From: Neelides folsomi | Taxonomy: Eukaryota; Arthropoda; Collembola; Neelipleona; Neelidae | Direction of reading: 5' to 3' | Assembly: GCA_034687125.1 (NCBI GenBank) | Contig: JAQGBZ010000105.1 | Coordinates: 123,860-187,859, forward strand | Length of the DNA: 64,000 nucleotides | Shown here: positions 54,301-64,000 of the stretch, in pieces | How positions within the stretch are numbered: position 1 is the first letter of the stretch | How the letters are laid out: every line of letters starts with the position of its first letter | Position numbers and translations under genes: made by a program | The notes under the pieces: model-generated | Database searches by the model: none | Told to the model about the DNA's origin: nothing | Seen by the model: only the letters and a program-made list of their open reading frames with translations

Positions 54301-57097
54301 TTTATTTATTGTATATCTTGTATTAGCATGAATTTATTTAAATGTGCACAGTAAAGAAAAAGAAGACATTGAATTAAATCAGGTTAAATTGTGGAAGAAA
54401 GTTTTACTCGTTTTCTACTAACAATAAATATACTTGTGATTAATGAAGGAGAGATTTGAAACAATTCCTCGAGTTCATGACTCTTTTGTGATGAAATGCT
54501 ATTGATGTATACCATAGTATATATCTGTACATGAAACGAATTCATTTTCAAAATATTTGAAAACAAAAGGGTTGATGCCGTTGATGGGAAAATGTGAAAA
54601 TGAAAAGCACGGAATTCGCATGAAAATTTAATTCTCTTTTATTCCCTTTTACCTAAAAATGAAACCGTTGAACAACTGAAGGACTCTTTATACGCAAATT
54701 AAGAGAGAATTGCTCCAACAATTTTTCTCAGCCAACTCACATTAAAACTCATTTACTAGAGAGTGAAAATGGGACGTTTTCATTTAAATTCATTATCATC
54801 GTGTTATCACGTTTGTAAGTTTGAAAGCGTTAAGATTAAAATAACCATTTAAATGAAATTAAAAGTTTAAACAATTTTTCTAAACCTGTGAATTATCTTC
54901 ATTGAAGTCTTTGAAGTCTTAGAAGTGTATTGAGTTCATGTAGCGGAAGAGCGAATAAAGATGAAGTAATGGTAAATGGAAAAAAGATGTTTTCTTACAT
55001 TTAGTTATCTTAAGGTCTTAGTTATGTGATGGTTTGAAAAATTGTAAAACGCATCTTTTGCTAATTGTAGATTCATTGTAAAATAAATGATTTCGACAGG
55101 AGTGGATGAAAGAATTAAGACAAGTTGGCTCAATGAATTAATCCATCTTTGATCTTCCCCTTTCAATTTCTAAAACATTTCTCCATTTCTCCCTATTTTG
55201 GAATTGAAAGTTGTTGCAAATTGAGGCTTTCAACGCATTCAAAATGTAATTCCACATTACATCTTTGGGCTGATCATTATATAATAAATACAGACATGGA
55301 GTTTAATGATCAAGATGGTACAAATATAAAATATTTTATACATCGCATAAACTATTTGATCATGTACAATCATACAAACTCTTTCATTATAAGTAGGTTA
55401 ACACAGTTAGAACATTTATACATTTTTAAAGAATCAAAATCTCAAATTGAGATTTTCAAAAGAAACTCATAAAAGTTTTGGTTATATGTAATATAAATAC
55501 GATCTTAAGCATAACCATATAGAGATAGAACTCAATATTCAGTGAGATATTGTTATAAATTATATAAATATGTATTTATATATGAATCCTTGAATTGAGA
55601 GCAAATGTAATAGGAAATGTGTGTAATAGTGAGATTATTAGCTAATTGTCCCTCTTTTAAAACTTTTGTTACATTTAGGATACAATGGGATATAATTATT
55701 ATTGTGGAACTCATTCTTGTGTATTATTTATAAACAAATCGTGAGAATTGTGTCGTTTGTTCCTTGCAGATTCTCTTCATCCCATTCTCGGCCAGTGGAG
55801 TGTTTTACCCAATTGCTCCCCGTGGGGGCCGGAACCCTCAGCATGTGTATCCTCTCTCCGCCATCGCCAGAACGCATCGACTCCCTATTAGGGTCAAAAT
55901 GGTCTGTGGGGCTTCTCCAACCAATATTCAAGATTTCACTGGTAATATTAAATGAATCTAATCTATTATATTTATACAATATAATTAAAATCATTAATAT
56001 AACAATTTATAAACTTATATGACGTTTTTGAATCGTCGAATCGCTAAATGACAATTTTGTATGTTTGTAAAGGAACCCTGCAAATTGATAGTTTCGGAAC
56101 AGAAGACGTCCTCTTGGGCTGTACATTACTAAAAGAGAAACCAACACTGTTCGAATTAGAGGTCGATTCCAATGACATCCTCCTGTCCCAGATGACTTCA
56201 GAGGATTTGTTTACAAAGTCAAATAGCTACCAAATGGCAATTACCCATTGCCACGCTGACGCAGATTCATGGAAGAGTCAAATTCGTCCAAGAGCATCTC
56301 GAGCTCGACTTCGTTGTGGAACAATTACTTCAGCGTCTTTAACATCCTTAACAAAGAAATCGGGGAAAAATTCTCTCCTAATTCGATCAAGTCCCCAAGC
56401 ACCATCAAAGCTCTCCCTTTTATTCCGCCCTTCTTCCTCCTCATTTCCCTTCCCTAAAGATGCCCTGAAAAGGTCAAAGAGCTTCAATGTTGAAATCCAA
56501 AGTGTTTCTTTGTCTCTGGACAACACCCAAGACGTGGAGGAGGAAACTTTAGGGCACAAGGAAGATGGGAAACAGAAACTTTCCACTCTTTTTAATTTCA
56601 TGGCCGGGAAGGGGAGAAAAAAAGCAGAGGAAAAATTTGAACCAAGAAGACCAATCCAGTTGAAACAACAACAACCTTCACCGATACAGCACAAACAATT
56701 AACTCCACCGGACGTCCTTCATAATCATAATCAAAATAATCACAATAATCACAAACAGAAAATTCCTGTTTTGAATTATAACAGAGGGAACAATCGGTTG
56801 AGTTTATGTGAACCACGCCCGGCTGACGTTCCTTATGGGACCGTTCTCGACGATGTGACCGAAGAAGAAAATATTTATTCCGAAATTTCCGATCCTCTGA
56901 CGCTCAAGTTGAATTTAAATCCAATCCATAGGCTTGGGTTCAATTACCCGAGACATCTTCACGGATCGAATATGTCAAGTCTTATGAAGGGGGGTGGAGG
57001 AAGCGACGGGGCTTTTTCCAATGGCACTTTGTCTGGCACTTTCTCATCTTCCAATCCTTCAAGTAGGGAAGAAGATATTTACGATTCTGTCTTTTGA
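21321..57097 (+). CDS. CABIT-domain protein (possibly related to insect Serrano), five coding exons
   Basis: Coding exons are 21321-21690, 43864-44001, 44101-44333, 55770-55941 and 56073-57097. Every junction is GT-AG and the phases are 1, 1, 0, 1. The joined frame is 1938 nt, giving 645 residues. Residues 1-45 are Ser/Gly-rich. A CABIT-type region starts near residue 46 (TVREFVENFPLPRVVRI), continues with PLLLYKKYRPVKV and WKEIGPNLIIPDSFQGWFSL across the first junction, and runs to roughly residue 355. From about 370 the protein is low-complexity: basic and Ser-rich, a Gln-rich patch, a His/Asn-rich tract (about 520-533), Tyr motifs YGTV and IYSEI (Tyr573), a Gly/Ser tract, and the C-terminal DIYDSVF (Tyr641). 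CABIT proteins (THEMIS, GAREM, Drosophila Serrano) are cytoplasmic signalling adaptors. No signal peptide or membrane segment is evident. An in-frame stop lies 9 bp before the chosen ATG, so this ATG is the start unless an upstream exon is spliced on. Additional exons in the two giant introns cannot be excluded. The CABIT call is confident; the Serrano link rests on memory. Confidence 0.8.
23804..23863. repeat. 12-bp tandem repeat, 5 copies
   Basis: Five consecutive 12-bp units of the form AATGYAAAACTK (AATGTAAAACTT, AATGTAAAACTG, AATGCAAAACTG twice, AATGTAAAACTG). The minus-strand frame across it encodes a repeated Phe-Cys-Ile-Gln, a by-product of the repeat rather than a protein. Confidence 0.9.
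36618..36639. repeat. Perfect 22-bp palindrome in TATGTA-rich patch
   Basis: The sequence ATACCATATAC|GTATATGGTAT is perfectly self-complementary with no spacer. It is followed within 35 bp by a second inverted repeat (ATTCGTACA...TGTACGAAT). It belongs to the TATGTAC-type patches scattered through the window. Confidence 0.85.
37816..38686. mobile_element. hAT-type non-autonomous transposon (MITE-like)
   Basis: The element is 871 bp long. Its termini are identical 14-bp inverted repeats, TAGAGAGCGGACTT (37816-37829, and inverted at 38673-38686). It is flanked by a perfect 8-bp direct duplication GTAATAAT (37808-37815 and 38687-38694). An 8-bp duplication with TAGAG-type ends is the signature of the hAT superfamily. 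The left subterminal 100 bp holds about eight ATGC motifs and the right 170 bp about four, resembling the short subterminal repeats that hAT transposases bind. I recognise no BED finger, catalytic region or hATC domain, so it would depend on a transposase supplied elsewhere. It lies inside intron 1 of the CABIT gene. The intact duplication suggests a fairly recent insertion. Confidence 0.85.
44334..55769 (+). other. Intron 3 of the CABIT gene (11.4 kb)
   Basis: Donor GAG|GTGAGA and acceptor TGTTCCTTGCAG bound this phase-0 intron. It is AT-rich and holds TATGTAC-type patches (47615-47650, 48210-48275, 51755-51815) and a 17-bp tandem repeat (53749-53799). No host gene, RNA gene or additional exon was recognised. 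Confidence 0.75.
53749..53799. repeat. 17-bp tandem repeat, 3 copies
   Basis: Three adjacent 17-bp units of the form CTACCTTTATAAAATAY (CTACCTTTATAAAATAT, CTACCCTTATAAAATAC, CTACCTTTATAAAATAC). A separated partial copy follows near 53813. The embedded TATAAAA strings are part of the repeat and should not be taken as promoters. Confidence 0.9.
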
Positions 57098-58591
57098 ATT
57101 TCAAGATTTAGTTAATTTGAAACGTAGACCAACAAAGAGTGGATGACCAGTCAAACCTGAACATCTCTAGTTTTACACATTTTACAAAATATATTCGTGT
57201 AATTAAATTTAAAGCTTAATTGTGCATTACATATAATAATAAGTAGTATTATATTTAAATGTATTTTACAGAATTTACTTTATACCAATTAATGTAAATA
57301 TAAGATTTAAAATTCTTAATATGAATTTCTTATATTATAAATTATAGCTCTGAAATAGAGGCTAAAAGTAATTAAATATAAAATATATTCAATTCAATGT
57401 AATCCAATTTTAATGCATACAAATTGTAAATTATAATAAGTAGGATATTCCGTTCATTTCAAAATCTTCATGAAGATTTCATGTTAATCAGTTATTGTGT
57501 ACACTCGAGTATTTGGTTTTATATTGTCCAATATTTAGTATTATATTTTATAAATTGAGGAGAAGTCATAGATTACGAAAGCTTTAAAAAACTTATCTAA
57601 AGTTATCTTTACCAGACATGCCCTGAAGTAGTTTGTAAAATATAAAATAGCGACTCAAATTGTACACTTTTAAAGTAAATTGCAAATAAGATGTAAAATA
57701 ATAAATTGCTAGAATGAATGAAAATTGTAAATCCTGCATATAATTATATGTGTAAATAGAATTTATCTTTAATTGTATTACCTGTATTTGATTATTTAGT
57801 GAGTGGTGGACAGTGGTTAAAATACAAACGTGTGTTTTGTTTTGATTTACTTTTAATAGAATAATTTTAATGGATAAATGCTCCAAGTTGCAGATTTAAG
57901 ATTTGCGGTGCAAATGTGTAAAGTGTAATATGTGAATTTTTTACTTACATTTAGTTAGAGTAGTTGATTTTGCTAATGTTAATGTAATTATTAAAGGTGT
58001 TTATCAATTTTACAATACATATTACTTACTAAAAGGCATTTTAAACACTGTCCATTTATATAATTAATTTTATATAAATAATGCATTTTGATTGTGTTAG
58101 ATTAATAATAAAGGCGTTATAATTCGATTAATTTGATATAGAATTATCAAATAATATTATATTTTAGAACGAAAATCCTAAATTCCAAATAAAATGTCAA
58201 AAATTTTAAACCAATTTCTATTCCTTCTAAAATCTGTTGTGTAATAAATATGTATTTAGAATAAATTGTACCAGCAAATGTATTTAACTTTTAAGATGTC
58301 AATTAACCAGTGGTAAAACTTGGAAATTAGTTACATCATTATTATTTTTGCTTCGTGTACATTTAAAGATAATTAATATAAATACTATAATCCCTTTGAC
58401 TTGAAAGTTAAATATTAAATGTTTGTTTAATATTTTAAACTATCCGTAAATATAAGCCCAATTAGATCATGTAGTAGATGTATGAAATACAATTGTACTA
58501 TAAATATGCTGCTCGTGAATTTGAAAAAATAAAGATGAATATTGAATGAAAATTACACAAGTGGAGAATTTCTTAAACAAAAATATGGGGC
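57098..58591. other. Tail-to-tail intergenic region between the CABIT gene and RpS20
   Basis: A very AT-rich 1.5-kb stretch with no open frame of note. It must hold the 3' untranslated region of the CABIT gene. Several AATAAA hexamers occur on the plus strand (57700-57705 and others between 58100 and 58540), and I cannot say which is used. No RNA gene is visible. Confidence 0.6.
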
Positions 58592-58597
58592 TTTATT
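58592..58597 (-). terminator. Polyadenylation signal of RpS20
   Basis: TTTATT on the plus strand is AATAAA on the minus strand, 45 bp downstream of the RpS20 stop codon. That is a usual distance for the short 3' untranslated regions of ribosomal protein mRNAs. Confidence 0.6.
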
Positions 58598-58642
58598 CCA
58601 TATTTTGTCATTTGTATTAGATATTCATTCCTTCAATGAAGT

Positions 58643-59483
<841 letters not shown>

Positions 59484-59648
59484 TTTTCCTGGTCGAGTTA
59501 ATCACAAGGATCAGCGCTGAACCAGTAATTAATAAAATTAAAAGAACTTCTGAATCGTCCTCACACCTGGATCTTTTCTCGTTCACTATCCCTCGCCTTT
59601 CTCCACACACACTTCATATACAACTTCACACGCCGGTAGTAGACGAAT

Positions 59649-59660
59649 GGGAAAGGTATA
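59649..59660 (-). promoter_or_regulatory. Candidate TCT-type initiator of RpS20
   Basis: On the minus strand the sequence reads CTATACCTTTCCCATTC, which fits the polypyrimidine TCT initiator of animal ribosomal protein genes (C at about 59655 as +1). It lies about 170 bp upstream of the ATG. A GC-rich ATGGCGCGAA block (plus strand) lies immediately upstream of it. The CAG|GTGTGAG and TTCAG sequences in between could bound a short 5' untranslated intron. The start site is inferred from motif only. Confidence 0.4.
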
Positions 59661-59669
59661 GATGGCGCG

Positions 59670-60992
59670 AAGCAAAAGTCTCATATTCGCTCAATTTTAT
59701 TTATTTTTCTGAATAAAGCAAAGAAAGCTTTATATTTGATCGAGATTTCAAATTCAATTGACCATTGCATCGAATCGGAACAAATCCTCTTCTAAAATTA
59801 AAGTTTATATTTATAATTTGATAAAATATTAAATAATTCAATCGTTGTTATTTTATGAAATGGATGGATAAATAAACGTCAATGAATCAAGAACCGTTTT
59901 TACATTTTTATTAATTTTATTGTTACATTATTAATTATTTGTTAGGCTTAAATAAAGCATTTAAAATGAGTTTTATTTCAATTATTAATTAAACTCCTTT
60001 AAAAGAAAATGATATAATGTTATCAATTGTAATGTAAAAGTAATTTAATAAAAGTCTAGATTCTCACAACAATTTTCTCTTTTATATCTATTTTGCTTAA
60101 AATTAAAATAATCGCAAAATTTATATTTTTATACTAATCAGCAGCAGTATGACGATGAATTAAATAAATAGTCTAAATTAACTATATAGGTAGTTTAGAG
60201 GAAATACTTAAAAGCTAATTACGCATAAAGTTTATGTGATTCTCTCAGCAATGATGTGGTTCCTTGTATATTTGCACTTCAAATGGTTCATAAACTTGAC
60301 ACTGACACTTACACAGTATTATTAAAGGAAATTTACTTGTACTCGTTCATGATCAGACAGCAATATTAAAACTACTCGCTAATGCACTTCGACAATCATT
60401 CACTAATAGTCTACTTATATTTAGATGATTTCGACAAGAATAAATCTAGTAGTAAATAAAACATTAAACCTTTCTTGTTAATAAATTTTGTATTTACATA
60501 TGATTTACAATGCCATGAAAAAAAGAAAAATCGAATTAACTATTGTTTATACTATTTTAAAAGATCAAATGAAGAGCTCAACATTGATTAATTTGAATAA
60601 TCTTAATCTTGCTCAATTAGATTTTTTAAGATTCCACAAATAAAAAGTATTTTAGAATTATCTGGCGATCAGCTTGAAAGGTCAAATGCATAAATTACAC
60701 AATTTTATACATTTGAGTATTTGAATCCACATTGAGATTAAAATATGGTAAATTAATAATAAGATTCATATCTTAATATTTAACTAATGAATCTAATGCT
60801 TTTATAACATATTTTTTCACAAAGTCAGAAATGATGAAATTAAACAGATAAAATATGAAATTAACAATGTAAGAAACCGTAATAGAAACATTGAATAGTA
60901 ATAGTATACTTAAGAATAAAGTCAATGGGTAAGTTTAAAGTTGTAATAGAAGATTTTGTACAATCCATTTCATCGTTTCATTCCCCGTATAT
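59670..60992. other. AT-rich intergenic region between RpS20 and DEK
   Basis: A 1.3-kb AT-rich stretch between the 5' end of RpS20 and the 3' end of DEK, both on the minus strand. It should contain the DEK 3' untranslated region and the distal RpS20 promoter. No gene, RNA or repeat unit was recognised. Confidence 0.6.
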
Positions 60993-63310
60993 TCAAAGAA
61001 GCTGAAACATTCAAAAATCATTAACATTAGATCTTTCATCTCTACAGGTTAATTGTAATTAAATAAAAACATCTAGAATAAGAATTTAGAATAAAAGAAA
61101 AATCCTCACTTCGGTGACCGTATCCTTCATGAATTGCTTCTTGCTTTCGAGATTTACTCCAGGGAATTCTTCAGCTACCTGCCCAAGGACTTTCTTCATC
61201 GATACTTTTGCAAGATCAGCCCCATCAAGAATCTTTTCAATCACTTTCTTAATCTCGTCTTCCTGAAATTGAATATTTTTTTATTCATTATCATAATGAT
61301 GTACGGGAATAGAATTTTTAAATTTTTAAAATATGGGAATTCAGAATAAATGAATACAATTAAAATTAATAATGATAATTAGAAAATTAAATAGTAAAAA
61401 AAGTTTACCGTTGGAGCATCTGAAGTTTTCTTCTTTTTAATCAAAGGTTCGTCATCTTCATCTTCTGACTGACTTGATTTGGCCGACTCCTCAAGGCTCT
61501 TATTCATCTCCTCATTCGTTTCCTCATCCTCCTCATCTTCATCAGATTCAACCTTTTTCTTCAAAGTAGGTTTCTTCGCGGGACCTTTTTTCTGTACTGG
61601 AGTGGCCTTGGATCTCGGTGTTGGGGCCTTCTTTTTAGTCACAGCGGCCTTTTTCTTGGAAGCTGCCTTCTTCTTCTTTTTCTCTTCTTCCGAATCCACG
61701 TCTTCGTCGCTCTCAGACTTGAATGAATCTTCACTTATGTCGTCTTTGAATTCAATTTTCGTCTCGGCTGGTTTCTTCACTTCTTTTTTCGGTTCCTTTG
61801 GCTCTTTTGGTTTCTTTGGGCTTGGTGGAACTTTTTCTTTTTTCTTCTCTTTATCGACGATGATCAAATCTCTTTCTTCATCAGTTTCGACATCGTCTGG
61901 CTCAATGTATTTCTTTCCAGCTGAAGCTTGTCTTCCTGAGCGCCCCCGTTTTCGTGGAGGTCCTTCCTCATATTCTTCCTCTTCCGAACTTGCCTTTGCC
62001 TTGGGTGACTCGTCTTCGTCAGAGAAATTGGGTTCTGATTGCTCAGATTCCGAGTCTCCTTTTTTCCCAGCCTTCTTTCGTGGGGAAGCTTTCTTTGGAG
62101 ATCGTTTTCCTTTAGCAGCCGAGGAAGCCCGTTTCTTTCCGCTCGAGGAAGAGGCACGGCCTTTACTTCCCTTGGGTGCAACTTTCACACCTTGATCAGA
62201 AGGGCAAAGAAGGAATTCCACAATTCGGTCGATGCCTTCTTCCTTATTTCCAGATTGTTTCAATCCAAGAATAGATAAAGAACTTTTAAGTCCACGAGTC
62301 TCCCATCTAATTGTTAAATAAAATTAATTATAATTAGTCAATTCTAATAATACATGATTTGATCAATTATTAAATATGTCATTACCAAATAAAAAAATTA
62401 CTATAAATAATTATTAATAAAATTAAACATTTTAAACATTTAATTAATTTTATTTATTACTTTTGCATGACTGCTTTCTTTTTTGCACATTCCGGCGAGT
62501 CAAGCTCGAAGTTGAATCCAGAGAATTGCCTGATGTTCTTTTTCACCTCATTCGCAGTTCCTCGTCGGTTGTAAAAGAGACGATGAAGAATTGTAAGGTC
62601 AGATGAATGTTGTTTCTATTAAAATATTTTAAAATTATAAGTTGTTTCTTGTTGAAAGAATCTAAATTCATCTATGTAAAATTAATATAAATTTATTTTA
62701 AATATTTAATAATTACATTAATTTGATCGGCAATGAAAGGAATGTCTGCGAGTTTAACTCCAGTCCCAGGGACAATTGTAAGAGCTTCTTCTTTCTCAAC
62801 ATCAGGAACAAATGAAAATCTTTCCACTTGTTTCCTCTCTCTTCTCGTTCCATCTCGTTCTTCGACTCCGTTCCTTGGTTGGACTTCCTTCGGTTTCCTC
62901 TCACGCGGTTTCGGTGGAGGAGCATTCGGATCTCTTTCCTTCTTCGGAGATCTCTTTCGCTTTCCGGCCGATGCCTTCCGTCCTCGTTTTTTCGGTGCTG
63001 GTTTCTTGACCATTGTCGCTTCATCATCCCCGGTCCCTTCTTCAGCTCCCGTTCCTTCGTCCTCTTGAGACTCACTCAACTCTTCAGTTGTATCCCCAAC
63101 AGGAGGCTTCTTTTCCTCCGAATTCTTAACGGGCTTTTCAACAGAGTTGGCTTTTTCCTCTTTCAACTCCTTCTTCGGCTCTTCCTTGTCATTTTCCTTT
63201 AATTTTTCCATCTTCTCCTTAATCGGCTCTTCGGCTTTCTCGTTATGGTTGTTCTCCTTCACATTGTTCTCCACCTTCGCTTCTGAGACCTCTGAAACTT
63301 CCATTTCCAT
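60993..63310 (-). CDS. DEK: Chromatin protein DEK homologue, five coding exons
   Basis: Coding exons in transcript order are 62717-63310, 62461-62615, 61409-62306, 61110-61262 and 60993-61001, with GT-AG introns of 101, 154, 146 and 108 bp. The joined frame is 1809 nt, 602 residues, against 375 in human DEK. Residues 1-160 are Glu/Lys-rich with an AT-hook-like KKRGRK (107-112). The conserved core runs from about 160 to 290: ERFSFVP, LTIVPGTGVKLADI, LHRLFYNRRGTANEVKKNIR and QFSGFNFE, then the SAP-type helix pair LKSSLSILGLKQSG...IVEFLL. Residues about 290-540 are alternating acidic and basic low-complexity sequence with a second RGR core (about 370) and DDEPLIKKKK, a string also found in vertebrate DEK. 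The C-terminal DEK_C fold (about 550-602) reads EIKKVIEKILDGADLAKVSM...KKQFMKDTVTELL. DEK is a nuclear DNA-binding and histone-chaperone-like factor. The extra length over human lies in the low-complexity parts. The start is the first ATG of the frame, just after a possible 3' splice site at 63320. Confidence 0.95.
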
Positions 63311-63498
63311 TTTCTTGGTCTAGATTCAAAATAAATATTTTGATATTATAAAATAGAGTTAAAATATTTTACCAATTTCATAATTTTTATCATTATAAAT
63401 TATATAATAAACTCGTATTTGTAAAATTAGCCACGGATAAGTAAAACTTATTAAAATGTAATCAAACAACTGTAAAGTGTTAGACAATAATGTTTTAC

Positions 63499-63560
63499 CT
63501 TTGACACGACCTTTATTAGGGTCAGAAGATGATCCAATTAAGATTTAATTCTTCGTAAAA
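63499..63560 (-). other. Candidate 5' untranslated exon of DEK
   Basis: On the minus strand a donor CAAAG|GTAAAAC lies at 63499/63498, and an acceptor TTTTGAATCTAG ends at about 63320, ten bases before the DEK ATG. Splicing these would remove a roughly 178-bp intron and leave a short leader ATG context of CAAGAAAATGG. The 5' boundary given is approximate. Confidence 0.35.
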
Positions 63561-63745
63561 TGAATATTTTAGAACGCTATGTCGGGAGGAGTTCCCGCTG
63601 TGGATGTAAGTTGCTTGGGTTAACCACTTCACAGTTTCTTCATCAGAGGTCGCTTAAACAAGAGTCAACTCGATCTTTCAATAATATAAAAAAATGCAAT
63701 GGTTGGTCAATGCAATGCAATGCAATTTGGTGCACCTCGGTTTCC

Positions 63746-63827
63746 CAACCATGGGGCACTCTGAAACTCCCTGGGTAGAAAGTGAGCAACCATGGGGCAC
63801 TCTGAAACTCCATGGGTAGAAAGTGAC
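63746..63827. repeat. 41-bp tandem duplication upstream of H2A
   Basis: Two head-to-tail 41-bp copies (63746-63786 and 63787-63827), each beginning CAACCATGGGGCACTCTGAA, differ at two positions. They lie 64 bp upstream of the H2A initiator, between the DEK and H2A transcription units. A TGCAA triplet repeat precedes them at about 63709-63726. Confidence 0.9.
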
Positions 63828-63831
63828 GTCA
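63824..63831. promoter_or_regulatory. TGACGTCA (CRE/ATF-type) palindrome
   Basis: A perfect 8-bp TGACGTCA lies 36 bp upstream of the H2A TATA box and 60 bp upstream of the predicted start site. It is formed at the end of the second 41-bp copy; the first copy has TGAGCA at the same place. CREB/ATF-type factors bind this sequence in animals. Use here is inferred from position. Confidence 0.5.
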
Positions 63832-63859
63832 GAGGTTACCCAGGACCCTTCCCGAGGGG

Positions 63860-63894
63860 TATAAAAGGAGAACTCGGAAACCATAAGTTCATTC
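63860..63894 (+). promoter_or_regulatory. H2A core promoter: TATA box and TCATTC initiator
   Basis: TATAAAAG at 63860-63867 is followed by TCATTC at 63889-63894. With A63891 as +1, the TATA box starts at -31, the standard spacing for an animal TATA-Inr promoter. Arthropod histone genes commonly use this combination. The resulting leader is about 50 nt, as short as expected for replication-dependent histone mRNA. Confidence 0.8.
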
Positions 63895-63940
63895 TGAGTC
63901 TGCTGCTCTTGAAGTTTCAACCCACTCAACCCATCTCAAC

Positions 63941-64000
63941 ATGTCTGGACGTGGAAAGGGAGGAAAGGTGAAGGGAAAGGCAAAGTCGCGTTCATCCCGT
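63941..64000 (+). CDS. H2A: Histone H2A, N-terminal 20 codons (cut by window end)
   Basis: The frame opens MSGRGKGGKVKGKAKSRSSR, the N-terminal tail of canonical arthropod histone H2A, which is one subunit of the nucleosome core octamer. It is intron-less as far as visible and remains open at the window edge, so about 100 codons are missing. The start fits a short leader downstream of the TATA and initiator. The KVKGKAKSRS pattern points to canonical H2A rather than H2A.Z. It is transcribed divergently from DEK, and other histone genes may follow beyond the window. Confidence 0.93.
   Translation, partial: MSGRGKGGKVKGKAKSRSSR

Noticed and set aside
61479-62195. 238-codon plus-strand open frame, Ser/Phe-rich
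   Set aside because: It is the exact antisense of DEK exon 3. The Ser/Phe richness is the complement of Glu/Lys-rich codons.
63678-63929. 83-codon minus-strand frame over the H2A promoter
   Set aside because: It is produced by the 41-bp duplication read in reverse and overlaps TATA and initiator; no family resemblance.

Overview
The window reads as nuclear DNA of an AT-rich arthropod. The genes have GT-AG introns. The last gene begins with an arthropod-style histone H2A N-terminus behind a TATA box and a TCATTC initiator. One Tc1/mariner-type and one hAT-type transposon relic are present. A crustacean, possibly a copepod, is my guess and is not proven. Non-coding sequence dominates; nearly all recognisable coding sequence lies in short exons and in the last 8 kb.

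Layout: 1-20208 has no recognisable gene. It holds one decayed, palindromic Tc1/mariner relic (9139-9701) and many short AT-rich repeats. A five-exon plus-strand gene for a 645-residue CABIT-domain protein runs from 21321 to 57097. Its introns are very unequal (22.2 kb, 99 bp, 11.4 kb, 131 bp). Intron 1 carries an 871-bp hAT-type non-autonomous element with a perfect 8-bp target-site duplication (37816-38686). A candidate 5' non-coding exon lies at 20209-20321.

From 58.6 kb the window is compact. Ribosomal protein S20 (minus strand, five exons, the first coding exon being only the ATG) lies tail-to-tail with the CABIT gene. The chromatin protein DEK follows (minus strand, five coding exons, 602 residues, the last coding exon encoding only Leu-Leu-stop). 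The window closes with the first 20 codons of histone H2A on the plus strand, divergent from DEK. A short intergenic region between them holds a 41-bp tandem duplication, a TGACGTCA site, a TATA box and an initiator.

All splice structures were built by hand from reading-frame phase, GT-AG signals and family similarity. Each spliced frame stays open from start to stop. I found no undescribed gene system. The most unusual structures are the inverted-dimer mariner relic and the hAT element with an unexplained internal reading frame.
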